Assembly: GCF_019649055.1 (NCBI RefSeq)
Contig: NW_026570239.1
Location: forward strand, 62,001-126,000
DNA: 64,000 nt
Direction: 5' to 3'
From: Paramacrobiotus metropolitanus
Lineage: Eukaryota; Tardigrada; Eutardigrada; Parachela; Macrobiotidae
Positions within the stretch are counted from its first letter, which is position 1. The number at the start of each line of letters is the position of its first letter. The notes under the pieces are model-generated. The model saw nothing but the letters and a program-made list of their open reading frames with translations. It had not been told where the DNA came from and searched no databases. The position numbers were made by a program, and so were the translations under genes. This document shows positions 44,211 through 55,640 of the stretch, in pieces.

Positions 44211-45334
44211 TAATTTAAGAATTGCTACTTTCGATAATCAGGAAATGAAAAATGTTTATTTAGCGTTGCTGTTAAGGGAACAGTTTTATTTGAACATTAT
44301 TGTTCAGTGTATGCTTAACTGGACAGCGCACGATGGATATGGTATTTTCAAGGTCATACTGGTAGTATTTTCAGGGACGATTCACCAGTGAGTCTGTGAC
44401 AAAGTTATTCATTACTGTCTGGTTATGCTCCGCCATCATTTTACGGCGCACGAAATTTAAAACTTTAAATTTAAAACTAAAATTTTCCTGTTGAACTATC
44501 GTCTCACCAGTCCTGGTACACTTTGACCACGAGAGCAGCAATTAGAAGAGGAGGACACAAGTTGCAAATTACAGAACTTTCGGGCCAGGCCACTACTTGA
44601 ACATGTCATTCGTAGCACTTGTTATATCGAGCGGCGTCTGTGACCTCTTTCGTACCAGAATGGAGACTTTCATCCGGCGGTTAGTTATCTATTTAAACGT
44701 ATTTTCAGGGGTATGGTTTAATTTCAGGGGTATGGTTTATTTCAGGGGTACGCAGTTTTAGCAGTAATATAACAATGATCGAATAGATATCGGTGACCAA
44801 AGCAAGAAACCCACGGTCACAAGCTGTGAGTATAAATTGTGACTGTGCGCTTATCTTTTTTCAATCACGTGGCGGTGGCCGACGTATACCACCAGTCACG
44901 CGCGAAGCCGGCATTTGTGCATGTATTTTCAAATACCACCCACCGTCGCCAAAGACACCTTTGCAATAACCCTGCGAACCATCGCGCACGGGATATGGAG
45001 CTCCTGCCGCGTTTGTAGATTCTTCCGTTAACCAGCTCGGGAATAAAACTTGACAGCTACAGCGCGTACACGGTTTTAGTTTGTTTTAAAAACGTGCTTG
45101 CAGGGTGGCAATATTTAAGAAATATAGCAGTACGCTCGGGTAGCGGTGACCAAAGGAAAGACAACAGCGCTTTCATCACTGTGGGTACTTTGACGTATAC
45201 ACGTTAATGCCCCCTCGAGCTCAAGCTCTTCATATCAAGTGGCGGACACCACGACTACAAAGTGCTGTGAATATATGCGTGCATTTGTTGGTAGAGACCG
45301 ACGTACGAACACCAAATTTTCGATAGACGCTGAG

Positions 45335-45371
45335 CATAGGGACCTTCGCTATATAGCAAAGGTCCTCTATG
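45335..45371. repeat. 37-nt imperfect hairpin
   Basis: CATAGGGACCTTCGCTA pairs with TAGCAAAGGTCCTCTATG across a 2-nt centre, with one bulge and one or two mismatches. It is too short for a typical animal microRNA precursor; possibly a tiny MITE relic. Confidence 0.5.
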
Positions 45372-46724
45372 TCGACCGACCGACTGAAGCGTATACGTTT
45401 CGGTCGATTACATAGGAATGTTCTGGCCGTGAGCCATTAATTTTCCATGAAAATTTTGTAACTGTGAAACTAAGCACAAGATGATAAGGGCTTTACTTAA
45501 CAAAGATCTTGAATCTGTACACTGTATTATCTGTTCCCACTCCCAGTTATTAAATAATTGCTTAGTATTTATTCACGCTTCTGTCTGCTTGAACAAACGA
45601 ATGTGCGATAGCCGAATTCACAATTGCACCGATGACGCTAATGATACGATGTTTCCTCAGTTACGGCACATTGATTTCTTCCGTTTCATTGTGGGATGGC
45701 GATGGATTGCATGGTGCTGTTTGTTGTAAGCACAGCTGTACAAGTGTAGTTCAGTATCATGTTTCCCCGGTAATTTCCCCCCGCATGTTACCAACTGGGA
45801 GCCAATCGATCATACCTGTCAAATGTAACTGCTTTTCTGAAAGCGTAACTGCTTCCAAGCAAATTATACTGCTTAAGCTTCCAAACGTTAGCGCTTGCGG
45901 GTTAAACCAACATCCAGTTGAACTACCCATTAAAAAATAACCAGCACTATTAAATCAAGGCGCTGGTGCCATTTACTAGTGTCACGAGCAGCTTCATTTT
46001 GAATTTATTTGTTGTAAAATAAATTAAATATAGGTTGTAAAATGATTGTATTGATAACCGTTACTGCACCGCAACATGAAGGCATGCAGCATCACCGCGA
46101 CTATGGGTCGGATACGTGGCCACCGGCATCTTCGGCTTCACGTGGCAACATCACTAGAACACAATGGAAAAACACAATGGAAAACATAAGGAGCTATACC
46201 CGAGCTATACCAGAAACTGCGCATTGCCAGCATATGACCGTTGGAAGCAGTATGGTTGTACAAGATCTCCAACCGCAAAGCATACCATCCAGTGGCATCC
46301 ACCACCGTATTTGCTGGTAATGATTAACTTCACAGACGCTGGAACGGCTACATCACGGAATAACCTCCGGAAGCTGAAAAGAAGATTGAAGTAACAAAAT
46401 AACGATTCCAATAACTGATTAGTAAAAAAAGGGAAATCGAAAAAGTATTTAACGAAAAGTGTTTAACGAAATTCTTTTCTCTGAGTCTCTAATTGTCAAA
46501 TAAATCAACGGATCCACACTTGCATATTTATAACCACACTGACGGTCTGAGCTAACCTGCATTATGTGCCCACTGGCATCCCTTTTAGCAATGTTAGGCA
46601 TCTTTCGAATGCTTGCAGAACCCCGTACTACAGAACAATATTATTGAAGAACGGAGCGATGTGATGTGCAATAAACTGGATATTTACAAGGCTGTTGGTA
46701 CGCTTTTTTCGTTTTTTTTTTGGC

Positions 46725-46925
46725 TTTTTTAACGGGATTACCGTACGGAAGCAGAACTGCGCGACATCCTTCGATATTACTACACAGCCAAACAGCAGTA
46801 AAAGCGGGATTTCCAGAAAACCGAGCGTAATGCAGTTTACCGTTTGTTGCAGCGCTACTTTAGGTGCTTTACTGAAAGGATCGCTACACAGCGGTTGTTT
46901 AAATAATATGCAGCCGAGCTAATAA
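46725..46925 (-). pseudogene. Membrane protein fragment, possibly fatty-acid-hydroxylase family N-terminus
   Basis: The minus strand reads GCILFKQPLCSDPFSKAPKV, then ALQQTVNCITLGFLEIPLLL and LFGCVVISKDVAQF, a polar lead followed by helices. Similar text occurs at 40.9-41.2 kb (minus) and 42.1 kb (plus), so a small family of relics is scattered here. The layout recalls the first helices of sterol desaturase/fatty acid hydroxylase proteins, but none of the later HxxH or HxxHH motifs is present. Confidence 0.3.
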
Positions 46926-47231
46926 ACGCCGGGCTAAGCCAAATGCTGTCAGTTTTGCTGTCATTCTTTACTCAACTGCCGATCGACTCAGTACATTAAC
47001 GAGGGGGGCGCCACAGCCGGAACTGATCAGACGTCGTGCAAACAAAAGTTAAATTTCCGACAACCTTACTTTTATAAACAGAGCAAAATATCAGCTATTT
47101 AAATCAAATTTTGGATTATTAAACTGGGAAAAATAACAACGCCCTGTGTGACAGTTTAACTGCCGTGCGCACTTGTGTTCTAATGATAATTTGTAAAACA
47201 GATTATTTGCGTCGTCCTCCTTCGGTGAAAA

Positions 47232-50200
47232 ATGTCCATTACGTTGGTAAAAACCTACATGCTCAGTGTTGGACTCACGCCGCTTTTTTCATTTAGAAAA
47301 GCGTTGTTCTTATATCCAGTTTTTGTTGTTTTAATCCTGTCGCTTTTCGCACTAGCGAACATAGTCGATTTAGTGAAAAACTTTAGTGATCCGTCATATT
47401 TCGACTTCGTTGTTCTTTTGTTTAGGATGGCTCTATTTATTAAACCAAGTTTACTTATCATTTTGACGCTGATCTGCAGACGCGGTTACGAGAACCTAAC
47501 CAGGTATCTTCCAATTGGCACTGAATTCCAGGCCAAGCCGCGATCAAGTCTCTTCATCAGCACTTCGGCATGCTACGCTGGTATATGCTTAACGACACTG
47601 TGCACGTTTTTGGAAGGAATGGTGAATGCGCTCCAACTTCCCGGCCCTATCAACATCGATGACTTAGCAGATTTTCTCATTATTCCATCAATGCCTTTCA
47701 CGATCCCCTTTCCCTTTTGGGTTGCTGGAACGTGCGTGTATTGGTGGTTTCAGTACAGCACCGCCTTTTTCAAGGCCGTTTTCTTTGTCGGCATTATTTT
47801 CCATTTAGTCAGTTCCATGAAAATTCTTAACGGCAGATTCGCTGAAAATGCGGATAAAGTTCACCCCGGCACTGCAGCCGGCGATATATATAACCCTTAT
47901 CCAAAGTACCGGGAGATTATGCGAATTTGCGCAATTTTAAGCAATAGTCTCGAAATCAACTTATTTGTCGATCATGCTTATGCCGTGGGAAGTGGGGCGT
48001 TTATTGGTTTAAGAGTCTTTGGCACCGGCGAAATTAACTTCTCGGAGATCGTCTTCCCCGGCACTATTATTTGTATCTGCATGGTAGAGTTTGGCGCCGT
48101 TACACTGCTGAGGAGACAGGTAATTATAGAAATTTACAGAGACCATTCCCCTCTGTTCGAAAATTTTGCTCAGACGGCAAAACAAAAACTGGGGTGAATG
48201 TGATCTAAAAGCAGCCTGACTGAGGACGAGAGCTATTAAGCCTTTATTTTGTAAACGCTTTATCAGCTCAATAAATTTAAAAGTTCCTACGCAAAGTCGG
48301 TATAGCAAGTGCGCCCAGACCGTTGCCCTGACGAGGTACATGAATGCTACTTAGCCAATATCGAGCCACAATACCAGTAGTATCACGTGGTCTAATGTGC
48401 GAGAAGAATCGTCAAGCATTTATACACTGCAAAGTGCACGTTCTCTGTCAGGATGCATTTAAACCACACCCTGCTTTGATGTCTAAATTTCCGAAAAGAC
48501 TGCATATCAAAGTATACGAAGCGACATTTAGTAGAAACAGTGATCTACATAACTACAGTCAATTTCCTAATTTTTGGTTTAGAGGTGAAAAGATGGTGTG
48601 CGGATGTAGCCGGCAGAAAGGTTTACGGGTTAATGGTTTACGGTCAAAGGCACCGCGTAAACCTTTCCGCCGAAATCCGGCAGAAAGGTTTACGCTCCGT
48701 AAACCTTCCTGCCGAACTGCATTAACCTTTCTGCCGGATCCGTAAACCTTTCTGCCGGCGGCTTCCATTGATCAGACAATGCCCACACAATGGCCCACAG
48801 GCTTATTGTGCTGCAAGCACAGATTACAGTCGACACTAGACAGCTCTTGGTCTTTGACGTTTTTTCCTATTCCGGGCACGTTCACAATAAGTGTTCGCAC
48901 AATGGACTTCAAATCTACTCGAGTAAGATATTTTCTGAACTGTTCCACACAGGTTTTTATCGAATGAACGAATTTCTGTACCTTTGGTAAAATTTGCGAG
49001 TCCGTTATAATAAACTTAGGTATAACTGAAGGTTTATTAGTGCAATTCATTGAACTTAAACGGCAGTTGCTCCATAGCAGGAGAATGACAAAAACTTTTT
49101 TCAAAGAATGGATTACGTGATAATTCTTGTTTTCATGCAAATTCGTGCACGTTATAAATAAAAACTATAAGGTTTGGGGTGATATAACGGGGAGCATGCC
49201 GTGGCTTGAAGTCCAACACGCGAATTCTGATAGTGAAGGTGTCCGGAATGCGAATAAACCTCAAGAATAAGAACTATTTACTGTAGCCTGCAGCACAATG
49301 AGAATGTAGGACATCGCATGGGCATTGTCTGATCAATGGATGCCGCCGGCAGAAAGGTTAACAGATCCGGCAGAAAGGTTTAAGCTTCAAAGGTGCCACC
49401 GGCAGAAAGGTTTACGCAGTCCGGCAGGATGGTTTACGCATCGTAAACCATTGGGTTTTTAAAGCAAAGTCTTAAACTCATGATCAGTGTCAGCACAATG
49501 CTTTAGACCGTGACGACCGGCATGACATAAATTTCTGGAATTTGTCTAGAGAGAGTATTCCGCTTACTGTACTGAGTGTACTCTGTAAATTCTGTTAAAT
49601 ATTTCTGAACGTACTCAAGCTTTCCCGCTTGAGCTTGTGAATCAACCAGCTCACAACGGCCTATAGTGGCAATTCCCAGCAGACGCCAAACTTGAATCTT
49701 CATTGTACGCCTCAGGCCGAGTCGTATGTGCTGCCGGCAAAAGGTTTACGAATCTCGCAGGAAGGTTTAAGCTTCAAAGGTACCGCCGGCAGAAAGGTTT
49801 ACGGATCCGGCAGAAAGATTAATGCAGTTCGGCAGAAAGGTTTACGGAGCGTAAACCTTTCTGCCGGATTTCAGCAAAAAGGTTTACGCGGCGCCTTTGA
49901 TCGTAAACCATTAACCCGTAAACCTTTCTGCCGGCTACATGCGGATGATAAACTTATACACAGCCTTCCAGAAAATAAGAACGCTTCGGCTCTGTGCGTT
50001 CACATACATACATGCATTCTGACTAAAAATTATAGTGCCGCGGTAGTAGAGCCAGCACAATGCGCATACAACCACATTCACCGCAATAGTTTGAGCCAGA
50101 AAAAGGAAGTGGACTGTGTATTTTCTCGAGAGCAAATTACAACGCTGCCGCAGCATGCTTATTTACGGCTAGTGTTGGGCCGGAACGGCCCGGGCCGTGG

Positions 50201-51613
50201 CCCGCCATAGACGTTAAATATGGAAAAAGACGTAGAAAAACGAAAAATTTCATTAGGATTAACTGAAACTCAGTATTTTTCAAGGAGTTTTGCTTAATTT
50301 TTGCAGCATTAATCGCTTTCTAAGCGAATATCCGCCTGTTTTTCTTTTGACGTACTCTCTGTAACCGTTTGCTTAATGACATCCGGGAATGAAATATTAT
50401 TGTGCTGCAAGACGGCCCCGGCCGCGGCCCGGGGACATGTCGGGCCGCAGTCCGGGACGGCCGCCGTCATATATATATATGCCCCCTTTGCTTCGGCCGG
50501 GCTGCGCCGGGCCGGGCCGACCCAACACTATTTACGGCTGGCTGCCAAGTATTAACGAGTAAGTTAAACCATAGTGAAAAGAAAATATATATACTGCTTT
50601 TCAGTGATCTTACTTTTCATAGCAGCCGAATAACTTGAATCCTTATGTAAACAATCACCACGACCAAATCTAGTTTTATGAGGGTGGCAAAAATTAATAC
50701 GCACATTCAACCTGTAAGATATGCGCATACCGCTGGCGCTAGTGAGTGCCCTCAGTCCACTTAACCATTGATGGGTTGCTTATTACACATACACATTTTC
50801 TCATTTTTCTGCGATCAGAAGTAAGAGCGCTGTTCTATGGACTGACAGAGAATTCAGTCTACTACTTGCCACCCGGCTCAACTAGACTGGGTAAAGGTCT
50901 GCTAATGAGATTTTTGTACCTTAAGTTGGATTAAGGAACAGAGAGAACGTGTACAGGAGTCGACTGGGTCTGGTTAAACTAACAGCTAAACTAAACCTTT
51001 GGAAGAATAAGATCTCCAGCTGATAAGAGTCGTAAGATCTGCTTTTAAATGGGCTAAAGCGCTGGGAAAGGAAAACCTGCCCGCCATCAGTTTTGCCGAC
51101 CCCGTCCTCATGTGATTATTATGCCGACCGAAGTATTAGGCTTTTCAGCATACTCCGAATCGCCATGGTAACTGTATGTCCACCATTTTGCTTTCGCCGC
51201 CTTTTTTACTTTCCCACACTCTGACGATTATGGAATACATACTTTGCATTGTTCGAACAGATTACAAACCTGAACCTTCTAGCTTGGAAATGGTCATCAT
51301 CGCAAAACGACTCACTGCGCACTCTTTGTGAAGAACTGACACAGCAGGTCACAAGTGACAGTTGCAGTATACGGGCGGGTGGAATCACAATTTCCTGGTC
51401 AACCTTCCTTGGAGTACGTAAGCGATAAACAGTGTTGTACCAACGATATTAATTTTTAGTGGTTAATTTAATCGCACTGATTATGCAAAATAGGGAGTCG
51501 TTTCGGTCGCCGCCTTTCTGATCGTGGTCATTCAAGACATCGACAATAAACTGGATATTGCTGGCATCAAATCAGCGATAGCGAATATGACCAATTTACT
51601 GCTTTTCCGCTAA
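47232..51613 (+). CDS. Gustatory-receptor-like 7TM protein, paralog of GR1
   Basis: Three phase-0 exons: 47232-48119, 51261-51413 (153 nt) and 51494-51613 (120 nt), giving 386 residues. Exon 1 aligns throughout with GR1 (YMLSVGLTPL, RMALFIKPSL, TFLEGMVNALQLPGP, IIFHLVSSMKILNGRF). Its donor CAG/GTAATT is identical to that of GR1. Exon 2 (ending SCSIRAGGITISWSTFLG) has exactly the length of the GR1 exon, and exon 3 carries FLIVVIQDIDN. If intron 1 is not spliced the frame ends at 48197. Helices are near 24-44, 60-82, 107-128, 165-197, 235-255 and 270-290, with the last in exon 3. Intron 1 is about 3.1 kb and holds two transposons. The presumed role is a cell-surface chemoreceptor. Confidence 0.82.
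48599..49945. mobile_element. Foldback element with CCGGCAGAAAGGTTTACGG-unit arms
   Basis: The element spans about 48605-49939. It starts TGTAGCCGGCAGAAAGG and ends with the inverse. TGCGGA borders both ends (48599-48604 and 49940-49945). The arms are built from many copies of CCGGCAGAAAGGTTTACGG in both orientations (48609-48768, 49343-49450 and 49735-49935). A nested inverted pair, CCATTGATCAGACAATGCCC (about 48768-48785) and its inverse (about 49315-49335), sits further in. There is no convincing coding frame. It lies inside intron 1 of the 47-kb receptor gene and resembles FB-1 to FB-3 in plan but not in sequence. Confidence 0.75.
50162..50538. mobile_element. hAT-type MITE, 361 bp, GC-rich ends
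   Basis: The element spans 50170-50530. Ends TAGTGTTGGGCCGG and CCGACCCAACACTA. Exact 8-bp direct repeats TTTACGGC at 50162-50169 and 50531-50538. Subterminal zones are rich in GGCCCGGGCC palindromes, and a (TA)n run lies near 50470-50480. No transposase. It sits within intron 1 of the 47-kb receptor gene. Confidence 0.9.
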
Positions 51614-51673
51614 CACTGCAGACTGACTAATCCCGACGGTACTTGAATTACATGTTTGTCATATTATTATAAA

Positions 51674-52329
51674 TACGAGGACACACTAAGTATACGTGAT
51701 AGACCAAAAAACCAGCGAGAATAAATGATAACCAATCACGTGTTGTGCAGCACACCCAGCCACCAAGGGTTGGCGGTCCAAGTATTGCGTAGTAAACAGC
51801 TCGTCTTCATAGACACGTATGCTGATTTCCAGCTCTCATTCCTCGTGTACTATGGAACGAAACAATTTGACCAATATAGCAACAGATGCAGAAAAAATCT
51901 ACAAGATTTTTGATACCCAACAAGCTGCAGTTTATAGCGATTAAGACAATAGATAGCCTTTTTGAGTTTCTCGTAGACATAGCATAGGATTCTGTGTGGG
52001 GAACCCTTGACCGTGGATTCTATGCTAAGTCTACGAGAAAATGAAAATAGCTGTAATCTTTTTGAATCAGCGTATATTCTCACTTATTTGGTATCAAAAA
52101 TCGTGTTATTTTTTTCTGCGTTTTCTGGTATATTGGTTGAATAGTCACATTCCAGAGTACACGAGAAATCAGCGTTGAAAGTTTGCATAATTTGCAGTCG
52201 GTCATTGTTTGCAGTGCTTACAAGCAACTGCAAACCTGGGTGGTTGCCCGCGTTGCACGAGCCGGGTATGGTTATCACTTATTCTCGCTTAATTTTTTGT
52301 CTATCACGTATACTTAGTGTGTCCTCGTA
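51674..52329. mobile_element. Tc1/mariner-type MITE, 652 bp
   Basis: The element spans 51676-52327 and is bordered by TA (51674-51675 and 52328-52329). Arms of about 65 bp start CGAGGACACACTAAGTATAC and are inverted at the right end. An inner inverted pair (TCTCGTAGAC...TAGCATAG and inverse) adds secondary structure around 51970-52045. No transposase frame. It lies 60 bp past the stop of the 47-kb receptor gene, so it may overlap its 3' untranslated region. Confidence 0.85.
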
Positions 52330-53579
52330 TACATAATTACGGCAAGTTCGTTAGCACCGTAAATATAATAACGGATGCTGCTAATGTTTTCCACTTCGAC
52401 CTGCTTAGGATTTTTTCCTTCGCATTTCTGTTGCTTCCATTCCACTGGAGTAGCGCAACGTGCGGTATTATTGCAAGCGACCCTAAGGCATAGATTTTTA
52501 CGGGTCATGCTTTTCTGCCAATTAATTCGTTAATTGAGGTTAATGCTACGTCGGCGGTGCCTGCTATAGCCTTCGCCGCCGGCCCACCATTCAGACCGGA
52601 CACTATTCGGACGCTTTGACGGCTCAACGGCGGCCGCGTGCTTCGTTGTAGGGTTTTGCCCACGCTCGTTTCGAGCTGTCCTTGTGACACTGTTCGCTTG
52701 CTCGCCTCACGAGTTCTCATTTCACGTTAGCTCAGTTCTTGTTCAGAACGTCGCTGATTTTGTTCTCCCGCCAGCCACGCACCTGTTGTTTTTCTGTCTG
52801 TTTATTTTGCTTGTACACAACCAAAATAAAGGGGTTGCCTGTGCGGCTGGAGCGATCAGAGATGGCCAACGCACTCGCGTTCACGCACCTTGCTCGCGCT
52901 TCCGGTCAGCAGCTTCTCCAGTGTCCCCCCACGCGCTGCTATGGTTGCACAGGAGGCGAAGAGCATCAAATAGGGTTTACCAGTTTCTGAAAAACCTGTA
53001 GGTAGAATCTAGTTTATATAAGCTACAATGCAGTCGTTTTACTCAATTAAATTACAGATGGAAAGCTGAAATTAATCAATTTATTATTTTGTAGATGTGC
53101 TTAATCGATGATGCAGCCTAATGTTACTCGTATTTACGGACACAACAGTATCTGTTGATCGTCTCCGCTATCACCACTGGCACTGGGTATAACGGTATAC
53201 AGAACCGGGTCATCCACTTTGCAGTGTGAACTTTAGTGCTGCAGCGGCTGCCGCTTTATTCTGCAACATTTAATTCCAAGAGCCGTTAACGTTTTGTTAA
53301 CATTGTAATAACTACCTACAGTGCATCGGCTTTTCCAAACTGTTTAAATCGTCCACTGTCCTAACCTTCAAAGATTGTACTTTCTGAAGTAGCTATTATC
53401 AATCAGCACAGCTTGTTCTTCAGCATTTTAGTTAATTAACCATACCGCTTTGCACAAAAGGTGTAAAATTTGAACGATGGGCTATGATCATATCCTAATA
53501 TGCATTTTTTATTTCTTATCTGTTTATTTTTCCATGATTTCACAGGTTTCGGAATGAAGATATATAAAGTTGCATACGC
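52330..53579. other. Intergenic; ambiguous small frames at 52314-52720 (-)
   Basis: A 71-codon minus frame (52720-52505, starting MRTREASKRTVSQGQ and ending ALTSINELIGRKA) overlaps by ATGA a 64-codon frame ending at 52314. The arrangement could be a mobile-element remnant, but neither frame has a recognised domain. On the plus strand AACCAAAATAAAGG near 52820 resembles a polyadenylation region. Not called as genes. Confidence 0.3.
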
Positions 53580-53701
53580 TTAAGGGAAATGGCCCGGTAC
53601 ATGTTGCCAAATTTGGGTACACACATGAAAACCTCCACTTTCGCGCGCTCCCAAACACTTTTTTGCATCATTTTGTTGCATTCTCTAGCCAAATAATTTT
53701 T
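53580..53701. repeat. Single-arm remnant of the TTAA foldback family
   Basis: Starts TTAAGGGAAATGGCCCGGTA and continues with CTTTCGCGCGCTCCCAAAC and TTTTTTGCATCATTTTGTTG, matching one arm of the element at 16378-17063. The second arm is missing; the satellite leader begins directly after it. Confidence 0.65.
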
Positions 53702-54836
53702 TAATCAAGCGAGCGAGCGAAGCGTTTTTAATTTAAAATGTGTGACGTGACGAACCGGAGAGCCGGGTTCGGGGTCCAGGGCGAAGCCCCCCCTGAAACA
53801 ATTGAGAAGGTAGTTTAAAATTGAAAACCTAACCGGGTCATTTTTGACGAACCCGCCGTAGTAATGTACGGTGGGTCCGGAAATTTAGACCCGGTCCGGA
53901 TTTTTTTAGCGCCCCGGTTGGAGCGATTTTGAAAAACCGTGACGTAAATTTCAACCGGGTCATTTTTGACGAACACGCGGTAGTAATGTTCGGTGGGTCC
54001 GGAAATTTGGACCCGGTCCGGATTTTTTCTAGCGCCCCGGTTGGAGCGATTTTGAAAACCGTGACGTAAATTTCAACCGGGTCATTTTTGACGAACCCGC
54101 CGTAGTAATGTACGGTGGGTCCGGAAATTTAGACCCGGTCCGGATTTTTTTAGCGCCCCGGTTGGAGCGATTTTGAAAAACCGTGACGTAAATTTCAACC
54201 GGGTCATTTTTGACGAACACGCGGTAGTAATGTACGGTGGGTCCGGAAATTTGGACCCGGTCCGGATTTTTTTAGCGCCCCGGTTGGAGCGATTTTGAAA
54301 AACCGTGACGTAAATTGCAACCGGGTCATTTTTGACGAACCCGCCGTAGTAATGTACGGTGGGTCCGGAAATTTGGACCCGGTCCGGATTTTTTAGCGCC
54401 CCGGTTGGAGCGATTTTGAAGAATCGTGACGTAAATTTCAACCGGGTCATTTTTGACGAACCCGCCGTAGTAATGTACGGTGGGTCCGGAAATTTGGACC
54501 CGGTCCGGATTTTTTAGCGCCCGGGTTGGAGCGATTTTGAAAAACCGTGACGTAAATTTCAACCGGGTCATTTTTGACGAACCCGCCGTAGTAATGTACG
54601 GTGGGTCCGGAAATTTGGACCCGGTCCGGATTTTTTAGCGCCCCGGTTGGTGCGATTTTGAAGAACCGTGACGTAAATTTCAACCGGGTCATTTTTGACG
54701 AACCCGCGGTAGTAATGTACGGTGGGTCCGGAAATTTGGACCCGGTCCGGATTTTTTTAGCGCCCCGGTTGGAGCGATTTTGAAGAACCGTGACGTAAAT
54801 TATAACCCGGTCATTAATGACGAACCCGCCGTAGTA
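53702..54836. repeat. Satellite 1: leader plus about eight 121-122 bp monomers
   Basis: A leader of about 130 bp (AATCAAGCGAGCGAGCGAAG, then CCGGGTTCGGGGTCCAGGG) is followed by monomers with equivalent points at 53835, 53957, 54079, 54201, 54323, 54444, 54565, 54686 and 54808. Each monomer contains GGGTCATTTTTGACGAACCC, GTACGGTGGGTCCGGAAATT and GCGCCCCGGTTGGAGCGATT. Copies are very similar. Minus-strand open frames across it are repeat artefacts. Confidence 0.9.
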
Positions 54837-55640
54837 ATCAAGCGAGCGAGCGAGCATTTTAATTGCGGTGCGACATGCGGAAAGCTGGGTCCCAGGGTCC
54901 CGGGTTAGGGCAGAGCCCCAATAAGCAGTGTGGGCGCAGCCCTCTCAAGCAATGGAGAAGGTGGTCGAAAAATCGAAAACTAACCGGGTTATTTTGACGC
55001 ACCTGGTGCAGTAAATGCATAGGAGATCGTAAATTTGGACCCGTTACACTCATACAGACCGGCCCGGGTGGATCGTTTTTGAGGAACCGACATGCGGGAA
55101 GCACCGGGGCATTTGTCACGAAACCGCCATACATATAGTATAGTGGGTCCGTTTTTAGAACCCGGTCGGGAATTTTGCCCGCCCGGTTGGTGCGTTTTCG
55201 GGAACCGATATGCGGGAACCATTCATAAACCCGCCATACAGATAGTATGGTGGGTCCGTTTTAGAACCCGGTCCGAAATTTTGCCCGCCCGGTTGGTGCG
55301 TTTTGGGGAACCGATATGCGGGGAACCACCGGGGCATTTTCACGAACCCGCCATACAGATAGTATGGTGGGTCCGTTTAGAACCCGGTCAGGAATTTTGC
55401 CCGCCCCTGTTGGTGCGGTTTGGGGAATTGACATGCGGGGAACCACCGGGCATTTTCACGAACCCGCCATACATATAGTATGGTGGGTCCGTTTTTTAGA
55501 ACCCGGTTCGGGAAGTTTGCCCGCTCCGGTTGGTGCGTTTTTGGGGTACCGACATGCGGGGAACCACCGGGGCATTTTTGTCGAACCTTCCGTACATATG
55601 AATAGGGCATCAGATATTTAGGACCCTGTCCGGAAATTTT
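54837..55640. repeat. Satellite 2: related leader plus 107-117 bp monomers
   Basis: The leader (AATCAAGCGAGCGAGCGAGC) repeats that of satellite 1 in diverged form up to CTAACCGGGTTATTTTGACG. About five monomers follow (equivalent points near 55124, 55231, 55348 and 55464) with CCGCCATACATATAGTATGG and TTTGCCCGCCCGGTTGGTGCG-like segments. They share the GGGTCCG/ACCCGGTC core with satellite 1 but are clearly diverged. Confidence 0.85.

Larger units (their letters stand above)
44214..47231. other. Intergenic with two minor structures
   Basis: No intact gene. A plus frame at 46164-46394 (MEKHNGKHKELYPSYTRNCA) contains short direct duplications and is not recognised. The 3' end is the promoter region of the 47-kb receptor. 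A hairpin at 45335-45371 and a relic at 46725-46925 are listed separately. Confidence 0.4.

Noticed and set aside
52505-52720. Gag-like start of an LTR retrotransposon
   Set aside because: No protease, RT or integrase motifs nearby, no long terminal repeats found, and the frame has no recognised domain.
54082-54857. Minus-strand frames of 60-136 codons through satellite 1
   Set aside because: They repeat in all frames with the 121-122 bp monomer, which is not a multiple of three, and have no start or splice context. They are repeat artefacts.
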